Shown here piece by piece: positions 56,865 to 64,000 of a DNA stretch of 64,000 nucleotides. The notes beneath the pieces are model-generated. The model was not told the DNA's origin. It ran no database searches and saw only the letters and a program-made list of their open reading frames with translations. The stretch lies in assembly GCA_037481875.1 (NCBI GenBank), contig JBBFKY010000001.1, positions 594,806 through 658,805 of the forward strand, read 5' to 3'. The stretch is from Desulfosoma sp. GTDB taxonomy: Bacteria > Desulfobacterota > Syntrophobacteria > Syntrophobacterales > DSM-9756. The stretch's first letter is position 1. Each line of letters begins with the position of its first letter. A program made the translations under genes and the position numbers.

Positions 56865-57911
56865 TTAAAATCGGGTCCACGGAAAAGGTTCATAGACCAG
56901 CGTTTCCCCCATAAGAAAACGCAGGAAACGACGTGCTTGATCCCGCACCACACCCCGATACGTGGTCATGGTCCCCTCAAAAGGACACCGTATCGGCGTG
57001 TTCATCCATCGTTCATAAGCGTCGACAAAAGCACGCGCCATACGAGGCTTCATCTCTACAGGCCGATGATCACGAAGATCCTCTTCATCAACACCATCGG
57101 TCGAAGACACCTCTTTTTGCACAAAATCATCAGGCCCAATGACGCGACGGTTAGTCAGGGCCAAAACCAAACGATCCCCCAAATGCACGCGCCATTCTTC
57201 CACAAGATCACATGCCAAGGACGGTCGCCCATATTCTTCCGTGTGCAGCGTCCCTAAATATGGATCCAGTCCGACTATCTTCACAGCCGTGAGCACCTCG
57301 TTGGTGAGCAGAGTGTACGTAAAAGAGAGTAAGGCGTTGATGGGGTCGAGCGGAGGTCTTTTGGTCCGCCCCGAAAAGGAAAAGCCCGGCACACGGATCA
57401 GCTCCCCAAAAACCCCGAAATACAAATTGGCGCCACGGCCTTCCAGCCCCCGCACCATGTCCATATCCTCCTCCATGGCCGCCATGCGGGCCAAACCTTG
57501 AATCTGCGCGGCCGTATCCCTGAGCCTTTCGGAACCGTATTCTCCCGCCCGTCGCGATAGAAAACGCGCCGCATTTCTCAGCTTAGCCTCCACCAGCAAT
57601 CTCGCAATCCGCACCGCCTCCTTCTCATCAGCGAATCTCAAATACTGCGCCTTGCGACGAGCCACATGCTTGTGTTCATCCACCACAAGACGGCCTCGAA
57701 AATGCCCCCACGGGCTTAAAAGAACCGTTTCCACACGACGCCGTACCAGTTCATGAACCACAGCACCACTTAAAGAGGCGCCAACCAATACCAGCTGCTC
57801 CAACCCTTCCAAGGGAATGCGCCCTATGGCTTCATCTTTGCGCCAGATGATCAGCTCTTCACCCTGTTTGCGCAGGTAAGTGCCGGGTTCCAACACGTAG
57901 TAGCGTTCCAT
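56865..57911 (-). CDS. cas1: Cas1, CRISPR integrase
   Basis: A Cas1 of 348 residues that inserts new spacers at the leader end. The N-terminal beta domain starts MERYYVLEPGTYLRKQGEEL. The helical catalytic domain has the glutamate in LEGRGANLYF and the histidine and acidic residue in LGTLHTEEYGRPSLACDLVE. ATG 57911 was chosen for its GGAGG ribosome site nine bases upstream. There is no fused reverse transcriptase. The gene follows the primase-polymerase gene closely. Confidence 0.95.
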   Translation of the reverse strand: MERYYVLEPGTYLRKQGEELIIWRKDEAIGRIPLEGLEQLVLVGASLSGAVVHELVRRRVETVLLSPWGHFRGRLVVDEHKHVARRKAQYLRFADEKEAVRIARLLVEAKLRNAARFLSRRAGEYGSERLRDTAAQIQGLARMAAMEEDMDMVRGLEGRGANLYFGVFGELIRVPGFSFSGRTKRPPLDPINALLSFTYTLLTNEVLTAVKIVGLDPYLGTLHTEEYGRPSLACDLVEEWRVHLGDRLVLALTNRRVIGPDDFVQKEVSSTDGVDEEDLRDHRPVEMKPRMARAFVDAYERWMNTPIRCPFEGTMTTYRGVVRDQARRFLRFLMGETLVYEPFPWTRF

Positions 57912-57993
57912 GAGGAATGTCCTCCAGTGTTCATCCGACTGTCGAGGAAAACACAACAGTCCACCCCTACAGGAACCTCTCCCCTTAGCATGG

Positions 57994-59634
57994 TTAGTCC
58001 AGAAAACGTTCCACCAGACGCACAGCTTCCTTAAGCGCGTTCAAAGCATCCCGAAGATTTTCTACCCTCTCCGCCTTCATCGCCCCTTCCGGCTCCTGCC
58101 ATTCAGGCCAGTGCAGCAGGGGATGCGCATAGCGGACATTAGGCCCGAAGTCACAGAAGGAGACCTCCATACCCAAAAGACGGTGAATCTTTTTACATCC
58201 GAGCGGCGTCCCTCGAAGCCGTGAAAGCTGGTAGTCTACATAGTGGGGATTGTATTCCGGAACATATTGAAACACATGGTGCAAAAGCACCTTGGCTCTT
58301 GGAAGAAACCCCAAAGTCCCCAACAGAATCTTTTCGGCTCGAACAGATAAGCTTCGTTGCTGCCTACATTCCACAAGAATCTGTCCCAAGGCCGCACATC
58401 GGTCCTCCAGAACAGCCAACTCCGGATAATCCGCCGCCCATTTTTCCCTCTTGGGATGCACGAGCACGGCAGCTCCTTCTGTCTCTGATTTCAGCTCCTG
58501 AAACACCTTGGCCGGAATGCGCCGTACCTTTTCTAAAACAGCCAATTGACCGTCCAGGGAACGATCCCGCGTGTTAAGAAAATAGGAAGGACGACCTGTA
58601 AGCCGATGAATGCCAAGGGGTAGTTTCACCAGATTCCCCAGCCCCTTGCCTTCCAATCGATCTTGCTTGGGAAAGACTTCCAGTTGAAAACAGGAAACGT
58701 CCGGCTGAAGACGCGCGGCCAATCGTTGCAGGACTGCACGCACCAGAGCTGCCGGCAGCGGCTCCTCAAGGAAAAACCAAAAATGAAACCCTTTGCCGCC
58801 ACTAAATTCCACTAGACACGGCAAATGCCAACTTTTGGCCGTTTCCATCAGACGTGTCAAAAGGTAGCGCTGCTCACGACGTACAAGATCCCGTTTTTGA
58901 GCCATGCCCTCCCGGTTCCGAAGTTCAAGACGCAGGTCCGCGTCCAGGACACCCAGTCGAACCCGACTGTCTTGTTGCAGCAAGTATATCCCATAAGTCT
59001 TTCGCCCCTGAAGATGATCCATGACATCGGCCATTTCCAAAGCACGACGAACCGGCACATAGCCCTGGGTTCCCTGGTTGCGATCCACCCATTGACGTGC
59101 AAAACAGTCCTCCCGCCCCTGAAACAAGGACATGTATCGTTGGACGGCGGCTTCTCGTTGTCTCAGCTCCCAAAAAGGCCCTTCGATTTGAGAAAAATCC
59201 TCGTTGGTAGCTTCCCCTTTTTCTTCGGCCTCTTCCATCCATGGCGGGGCATCCGACAAAACGTTCCGGGAAGAAGCATCCTCGGAAGAAGGCGGGTCCA
59301 TCTGGGATGCGAAGGCTTGCGTTGCATTCCGGCCCAAAACTTCAAGCAAGGCCACGCGTTCCCGCCAAGCTTCCATAAAATCCGGACAGTGTGTCGTAAG
59401 CCATTCCAATATGGCCAAGGCGGTGACGATATCCCCGGCAGCTTGGGCCAATCGCGCACATCGCAAAGCGTCCTGAGGCGGTAAAGCCCGCCAGAATTCG
59501 GGACGACGAATGATCCTCAGGATAGATTCCTGGTCTTTGTTTTCAGCGATGCCCTTTTCCAGGTTTCGAAGGACCAAGGCGTAGTCCACCTTGCTCTCGG
59601 ATGCCTCTTTTACGAAAGGTTTTCCCATGTCCAT
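57994..59634 (-). CDS. CRISPR-associated primase-polymerase (CAPP, AEP superfamily)
   Basis: A 546-residue archaeo-eukaryotic-type primase. The N-terminal 100 residues are helical and TPR-like (LRCARLAQAAGDIVTALAIL). The catalytic domain begins near YVPVRRALEMADVMDHLQGR. It carries the metal-binding Asp231-x-Asp233 (GVLDADL), the nucleotide-binding SGGKGFHFWF (Ser278 to His284) and KLPLGIHR. The last 150 residues with CKKIHRLLGMEVSFCDFG form a PriCT-like tail. Relatives next to cas1-cas2, such as the one from Marinitoga, have primer synthesis and polymerase activity and are thought to help make or repair spacer DNA. The start has GAGGGG five bases upstream. Confidence 0.85.
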   Translation of the reverse strand: MDMGKPFVKEASESKVDYALVLRNLEKGIAENKDQESILRIIRRPEFWRALPPQDALRCARLAQAAGDIVTALAILEWLTTHCPDFMEAWRERVALLEVLGRNATQAFASQMDPPSSEDASSRNVLSDAPPWMEEAEEKGEATNEDFSQIEGPFWELRQREAAVQRYMSLFQGREDCFARQWVDRNQGTQGYVPVRRALEMADVMDHLQGRKTYGIYLLQQDSRVRLGVLDADLRLELRNREGMAQKRDLVRREQRYLLTRLMETAKSWHLPCLVEFSGGKGFHFWFFLEEPLPAALVRAVLQRLAARLQPDVSCFQLEVFPKQDRLEGKGLGNLVKLPLGIHRLTGRPSYFLNTRDRSLDGQLAVLEKVRRIPAKVFQELKSETEGAAVLVHPKREKWAADYPELAVLEDRCAALGQILVECRQQRSLSVRAEKILLGTLGFLPRAKVLLHHVFQYVPEYNPHYVDYQLSRLRGTPLGCKKIHRLLGMEVSFCDFGPNVRYAHPLLHWPEWQEPEGAMKAERVENLRDALNALKEAVRLVERFLD

Positions 59635-59680
59635 GGAATTCCCCTCTTCTTCGCAAAGATCAAGCTCGAGTGTCGCCGGC

Positions 59681-61081
59681 CTATTCCCCTTGGGAGGACT
59701 CGTTTTTTGGCTTCATCTCCTGAAGGATTCGTTTCTTGAGCTCTTTAAGGTGCGGGTACACAGGCCGAAAGGCGCTTAGCTCTTCGGCCACTTGCCAAGC
59801 TTCTTCATATCGGCCCAGACGATAAAGAGCCGCCGATTCCCAGAACAGGGCCTCATCATGGGGATTTTGATAGGTAGACCGCGTGAAGGCGCTGGCTTCT
59901 CGAGCCCACTGCAGGCACTTTTCCAGAGCGTTTTGACGAAAACCGATTTTCGCCAAACGTACCAAAGCCTTGTGGCGGCCTCGACGGTCTTTTTCGGCCG
60001 CTTTCTTCAGCAACCCTTTCGCTTGGTCCAGACGCCCTTGGGCGACCAGAACATCCGCTTCCGTCCAAAGCACGTAAGGGCGTTTTCGGTGAGCCGGAAT
60101 ACGGCTCAAGGTTTTCTCGGCTTCTTCCACTTTGCCTTGAGCCAAAGCTACGCGGGCACGCAGTTCAAAAACGTAATCGTGATTCGCTGGATCCGCCTGG
60201 CTGGAGGCAAAGTCCAAAGCCTTTTCGGCTTCTTTCAAATCCCCCATGGCGTAATGCACCTTGCCCAAGGCAAAGTATTTATGAACCAAAGAAAGGTATT
60301 GACTTGCACTGTCCTCTTGCAGACATCGGGTTAAAAGGTTTAAAGCGCCTTTGGCGTCTCCCAATTCCAGCAGGCATGAGGCCCATTGGTAAAGGGATTT
60401 GATCGCGTTTTTTCTTTCCTGATGACGGCTCTTTCTTTGTTCCTCGTCCAAGGCGTCCCAGTTGCCTACGGCACTGCGAAAGAGAGGCAAAGCTCGGTCC
60501 GGCTTGTTCTGAATCTTCTTGTAAAGCATCCCCTGTCGGTAAAACTGGGTGACGTTGTCCGGACGTAGTTCTCGAGCCTTGGCGAAATGCTTGTGGGCCA
60601 GCTCCAGGCGGGCCTTTCGTTCTTCTGGATGCAGGAGCACTTCCCCGTTTTTCGCCGCATAGAGGCTCTCGTAAGCGATGTAGGCGACGCGGGCGTGAGC
60701 CTGATAGTCGTCGGGACATTCCTGAACACAACGACGGGCCAAGTCCAAGGCCGCATCGTGCTTTTTCAACTGACACAGAGCAAAAGCCGCTTCTCCCCAA
60801 AGCGCAGGACCAAACCCCGCTTCCACCAGCTCGGGAAAGCACTCTTCGGCCGGATGAATCAAATCCAAAACATCCTGCCATCGAGCTTCCGAGCGCAGGT
60901 TTTCCAATTCGCTCCACAGACGGCCGAAAGCTTTGGAAAGCCGCTCGGAAACCCTCTGCTGAACCGCCAGTTGATCCAAAAAGGACGAATCCTTGTCCAC
61001 CTCAGGCTTTTGGGAAGGATTTTCATCAGTTACGGATGCCGATACCGCCGAAGGCCAAGCAATGACAGTTTTTTCAGTCAT
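59681..61081 (-). CDS. TPR-repeat protein of the CRISPR adaptation operon
   Basis: A 466-residue soluble protein built of tetratricopeptide repeats from about residue 70 to the end (for example AAFALCQLKKHDAALDLARR, HYAMGDLKEAEKALDFASSQ, ADVLVAQGRLDQAKGLLKKA). No catalytic domain or CHAT protease motif is visible, so it is not a Csx29-type protein. It is the first gene of the TPR-CAPP-cas1-cas2 transcript, 46 bases before the CAPP gene, whose own N-terminus is TPR-like. A scaffold role for adaptation is plausible. ATG 61081 has AGGGAG eight bases upstream. Confidence 0.75.
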   Translation of the reverse strand: MTEKTVIAWPSAVSASVTDENPSQKPEVDKDSSFLDQLAVQQRVSERLSKAFGRLWSELENLRSEARWQDVLDLIHPAEECFPELVEAGFGPALWGEAAFALCQLKKHDAALDLARRCVQECPDDYQAHARVAYIAYESLYAAKNGEVLLHPEERKARLELAHKHFAKARELRPDNVTQFYRQGMLYKKIQNKPDRALPLFRSAVGNWDALDEEQRKSRHQERKNAIKSLYQWASCLLELGDAKGALNLLTRCLQEDSASQYLSLVHKYFALGKVHYAMGDLKEAEKALDFASSQADPANHDYVFELRARVALAQGKVEEAEKTLSRIPAHRKRPYVLWTEADVLVAQGRLDQAKGLLKKAAEKDRRGRHKALVRLAKIGFRQNALEKCLQWAREASAFTRSTYQNPHDEALFWESAALYRLGRYEEAWQVAEELSAFRPVYPHLKELKKRILQEMKPKNESSQGE

Positions 61082-61398
61082 GGTTGTGACTCCCTTGGAA
61101 AAGACGTCGAAAATTTTTTCCACAGCGTTTGCTAGTTAAGTTCCACGGCCTCAAGATCGATCTTTACAAAGGAAGCTATGGCATGAACCGCGAAAGGCTC
61201 TTGACACATGGTCACGAAAGCGGCCGCATCAAAACCCCGGGTGTCAAAAAAAGAGACCCTCCAATTCGGTCACCCCATGAAAAAATCCCATAAAGCCAAA
61301 CTTGACATTTTTTGCGGGTTTGTGAGAACGTTTTCACAATTCCTTTTTTGCAAAACGCTTCTCGAAGGCCGTTAGGTGGAAATGAGGGAGAAAGCACC
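61082..61398. promoter_or_regulatory. Divergent regulatory region of the adaptation and cas6-cas10 operons
   Basis: This region must drive both divergent cas transcripts. TTGACA at 61302-61307 (plus strand) is a good -35 for cas6-cas10, but no good -10 follows at 17 bases. Instead a nearly perfect 18-base palindrome TGTGAGAACGTTTTCACA lies at 61321-61338, where a -10 would be expected. It looks like a repressor or activator site. Confidence 0.5.
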
Positions 61399-62388
61399 AT
61401 GACGGCGAGACAATCCTTACGATTTTTACGGCTTCGAATGGAAATCAGAGCCCGCAAAAGGCTGGAACTTCCAAGCTACAAAGGCAGCACGCTTCGAGGC
61501 GCTCTGGGGATGGCGCTCAAGCACAGCTGCTGTGCTGCGCGACGACGTCCCTGTGAAACATGTTCTTTGCGGTTTTCTTGCCTCTACGTCTACCTTTTCG
61601 AAACCCCGATTGGAGGAGAAAACCCGGCAGACCTTCGGTATCGGAATGCGCCACACCCCTTTGTGCTGCAACTGGCCAAGGACGGCCCCGTGACCCTGGA
61701 GCCTGGTGAGCCATGGTCCTTTGATATGACCATCATCGGGCGTGCCATGCAGTGGACCCCTTATCTGGTTCTGGCGACGCAGCGCATGGGTGAGATCGGT
61801 GTGGGCAAGGGGCGGGGCACTTACGACTTGGAACGCGTGGTGTCCTTAGACGAAGCGGGAGAACCATGGGAAGAACTTTATCAGGACGGGCTGTTGCGGC
61901 TTCCCGAAAGGAGTCTCTCTTTGATAACGGACCCGATAGAAGTTCAGCCGTCCAGGAGGGAGTCACAAAGAGTGGATTGTTGGACCTTGGAATTTGTGAC
62001 GCCGATCCGGTTGGTTTCTCAGGGGGAACCGGTTCGACTTCCACACTTTCCTTTGTTCATGGCCACATTGCTTCGGCGTTTAGAGAATCTGTGTCGTTTT
62101 CATGGAGAAAACGGTTGTGAACCCAAGGTTCCGTATCGCGAGTTAATGGATCGGGCACAGTCCGTGCGCATGGTGGCAAATCGTACGCGATGGTTTGATT
62201 GGGAAAGGTACTCGCACCGTCAAGGGAGAAAGATGCATTTAGGAGGGCTTGTGGGGGACGTGGTTTACGAAGGGGACATAACCCCCTTTCGGCCTTATCT
62301 CCTCGCAGGCCGATGGGTGAACGTGGGAAAAGGAACCAGTTTCGGCCTCGGCCGCTACGAGGTGAGAACCAGCAGGGAGGGGGACTGA
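61399..62388 (+). CDS. cas6: Cas6, CRISPR RNA endoribonuclease
   Basis: A 329-residue Cas6 with two ferredoxin-like halves. The glycine-rich signature NVGKGTSFGLGRYEV closes the protein. The N-terminal half has SYKGSTLRGALGMALKHSCC and a cysteine cluster (CCAARRRPCETCSLRFSC) that may bind zinc, as in some Cas6 subfamilies. It would cut the repeat at the base of its hairpin to leave the eight-base handle AUUGAGAC. ATG 61399 follows GAGGGAG. The gene is three bases from cas10 and oriented away from the adaptation operon. Confidence 0.93.
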   Translation: MTARQSLRFLRLRMEIRARKRLELPSYKGSTLRGALGMALKHSCCAARRRPCETCSLRFSCLYVYLFETPIGGENPADLRYRNAPHPFVLQLAKDGPVTLEPGEPWSFDMTIIGRAMQWTPYLVLATQRMGEIGVGKGRGTYDLERVVSLDEAGEPWEELYQDGLLRLPERSLSLITDPIEVQPSRRESQRVDCWTLEFVTPIRLVSQGEPVRLPHFPLFMATLLRRLENLCRFHGENGCEPKVPYRELMDRAQSVRMVANRTRWFDWERYSHRQGRKMHLGGLVGDVVYEGDITPFRPYLLAGRWVNVGKGTSFGLGRYEVRTSREGD

Positions 62389-62391
62389 TTC

Positions 62392-64000
62392 ATGCTTTCC
62401 CGAGAAAAAAAACTTGCGTTGTGTATGGCGGGGCTTCTCCACGATGTGGGAAAATTCAGGCAGAGAGCCGAGTTTCCAGAAGATAAGGGGCTTACCCACG
62501 GTCAGATCGGCTATGAGTGGCTCAAACAACATTACGGAGAAACAGCCATTGAAGCCCTCGGAGCCGTGAACCATCATGCCACCGATGAGGAGGTATGGTC
62601 TGTCAACGAGCTCCTGATTCTTTACGAAGCCGACAATTGTTCGGCATCGGAACGACGGACCCATTACGATAAAACGAAGGACGTCTCCGCTGCCTGGCAT
62701 CGGCAGGTGCCTTTGGCCTGCGTCTTTTCCAGGGTACGTAATCCCCATGAAGAGATTCCGAAAAGGCTGCCGCTTAAGCCGGCTTACTGGCATCTGCCGT
62801 CGAAAGATGGGCTTATGGGCTGGCATCCTCCAGAAACCACGGAAAAAGCTAACACTGCTGAAAATTACAAGGAGTTGTGGAAGGCGTTTACTAACGAGTT
62901 TGATGCGCTCAGAGCGTGCGGGAATCACCGAAACCCGAATGTGCTTTTGCACCTTTTGGAAAAATACACCGGGGTCGTTCCCTCCATTACCCTTCGCATC
63001 AAGGGGGTGAATGACCAGGAAACCTATCGCAAGCACCCCGATATTTCCCTCTTTGATCATCTCAAAACCACGGCAGCTTTTGCTGTGTGCTTGGCCGAGT
63101 GGTGTCAGGAGCGTTACGCGGATCGGTGGGAAAAAGAGATCCTGAAAGAGGAGATAGCCGGGGAGGCCACTTGGGCACAGGATGCCGAATGTCCCTTTTT
63201 GCTCGTCGGTGGAGACCTTTCCGGCGTGCAGCGTTTCATCTACACCATTTCTTCTAAAGGGGCTTTGAAATCCCTGAAGGGCCGCTCCTTTTTCCTGGAG
63301 CTTTTTCTGGAACACGCTGTGGACTCCCTTTTGGAAGCCCTGGAGCTTTTCCGCTGCCATGTGATTTTTACAGGTGGCGGTCACTTTTACCTGGTGGCTC
63401 CCAACACCCCTAAGACGGCAGAAACCCTTCGCAGGGTGAGTCAACGCCTAAATGACTACCTTTTTAGAGATTTTAACGGAGCTTTGGAACTTTTCCTGCG
63501 TTGGGTGCCTTTTCGCAAAGCGGATCTGAGAGACGTCACACGCACCTGGACGCATCTTTCTCAGGAATTGGAAGAGGCGAAAAAAAGAAAGGGAGAGGCT
63601 TTTCTGAAAGACCTGCTCGGTGAGGCGCAAGAGCCTCACCCCGATTGCTACACGGACAAATGCCAGGTGTGCGGCCGCGAGGATCGACCTCTAGATAAGC
63701 TTACCATCGGCGAAGCCACCTTTCCCGTTTGCGATCCCTGTTACGACCAATACAATTTGGGGAATCTCCTTCAACAGGCAAGCCGAAAAGGACCCTACCC
63801 GGTGATTTATCGCTGGAAGGAGATTCCTGCGGGGCTAAAAAAGAATGAGTACATCAGCATTGATGACCGTTATTACCAACCTGTGCAAATGAGCTTTAAC
63901 GACAAAAGTCCGAAGAAGCTTCCGGAGAATGCTGAAGCCGTCTACCACTTGAATGATTGGGATCTGACCCACTACACCCACAAAGGTAGCCGCCCGCTTT
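62392..64000 (+). CDS. cas10: Cas10/Csm1, large type III subunit (partial, C-terminus outside window)
   Basis: About 536 residues are visible from ATG 62392, with GGGAGGGGG eight bases upstream. An HD nuclease domain opens the protein (MAGLLHDVGKF, His17-Asp18; VNHHATDEE; YEADNCSASER). The first Palm region follows with GDLSGVQRFIYTISSKGALK and RSFFLELF, which matches the Csm1 type (III-A) more than Cmr2. A zinc finger has cysteines in CQVCGRED and CDPCYDQ. The second Palm domain with the expected GGDD motif for cyclic oligoadenylate synthesis lies outside the window. The three CARF-linked effectors or modules in this island presuppose that activity. Confidence 0.95.
   Translation, partial: MLSREKKLALCMAGLLHDVGKFRQRAEFPEDKGLTHGQIGYEWLKQHYGETAIEALGAVNHHATDEEVWSVNELLILYEADNCSASERRTHYDKTKDVSAAWHRQVPLACVFSRVRNPHEEIPKRLPLKPAYWHLPSKDGLMGWHPPETTEKANTAENYKELWKAFTNEFDALRACGNHRNPNVLLHLLEKYTGVVPSITLRIKGVNDQETYRKHPDISLFDHLKTTAAFAVCLAEWCQERYADRWEKEILKEEIAGEATWAQDAECPFLLVGGDLSGVQRFIYTISSKGALKSLKGRSFFLELFLEHAVDSLLEALELFRCHVIFTGGGHFYLVAPNTPKTAETLRRVSQRLNDYLFRDFNGALELFLRWVPFRKADLRDVTRTWTHLSQELEEAKKRKGEAFLKDLLGEAQEPHPDCYTDKCQVCGREDRPLDKLTIGEATFPVCDPCYDQYNLGNLLQQASRKGPYPVIYRWKEIPAGLKKNEYISIDDRYYQPVQMSFNDKSPKKLPENAEAVYHLNDWDLTHYTHKGSRPL

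Noticed and set aside
56865-57911. Reverse transcriptase fused to Cas1
   Set aside because: Cas1 has normal length and no YADD-type polymerase motif. The only polymerase-like gene nearby is the AEP primase.
59681-61081. Csx29-like TPR-CHAT protease
   Set aside because: TPR repeats run through most of the protein and no caspase-like His/Cys motif is visible.
61321-61338. Canonical CRP operator call for the palindrome before cas6
   Set aside because: The half-sites are separated by eight bases instead of six, so I keep it only as an unspecified palindromic operator.

Overview
The window reads as a chromosomal segment of a Gram-negative, anaerobic bacterium, most likely a Desulfobacterota member of the Syntrophobacteraceae type. 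This is inferred from gene content, not from a marker gene. The pointers are a group 3b [NiFe]-hydrogenase operon, a B12-dependent ribonucleotide reductase, heptose kinase (LPS) and a large type III CRISPR region.

Region 1 (1-27 kb) is mostly housekeeping. It holds a CheR-like methyltransferase, a beta-CASP nuclease, a macrodomain protein, a METTL21-like methyltransferase, an alpha/beta hydrolase and a DEDDh exonuclease. These are followed by the hydrogenase operon (4Fe-4S subunit, FAD/NAD subunit, small and large subunits; 13.2-9.2 kb, minus), endonuclease V, NrdJ, TatD, Maf and YggS. A tight minus-strand operon then runs yggT-divIVA-trm112-hldE1-DUF4416-yicC-remA-gmk-rlmB (25.4-20.1 kb). 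Gaps are seeded with two palindromic REP-like families. tRNA-Thr(TGT) at 26.9 kb marks the edge of the defence region.

Region 2 (27-64 kb) is a type III CRISPR-Cas island. From left to right it contains: csx2 (CARF-HEPN) with csx20; a six-gene minus-strand operon cad1-nudix-X-sigma-like-(zinc anti-sigma/MazF-like)-Lon-like; a phage endolysin fragment flanked by CRISPR repeats; an array of roughly 245 repeats (38.5-56.2 kb); the leader; cas2, cas1, a CRISPR-associated primase-polymerase and a TPR protein (all minus); then divergent cas6 and the start of cas10/csm1, which runs off the window.

Proposed working: crRNAs are transcribed leftwards from the leader near cas2 and end up with an ATTGAGAC handle. 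Cas10 (HD domain visible) would make cyclic oligoadenylate. This would trigger Csx2 (RNase) and Cad1 (adenosine deaminase, with a Nudix partner), with Csx20 as a possible off-switch. The protease/anti-sigma/sigma trio co-oriented behind cad1 resembles the CalpL-CalpT-CalpS logic, but its Lon-like protein has no SAVED domain that I can recognise. It is the best candidate here for an undescribed signalling branch. The spacers add a second story: many of them, read on the plus strand, carry a Shine-Dalgarno plus start codon or an intrinsic terminator in sense orientation. The crRNAs would therefore be antisense to viral transcripts and often sit at transcript ends.
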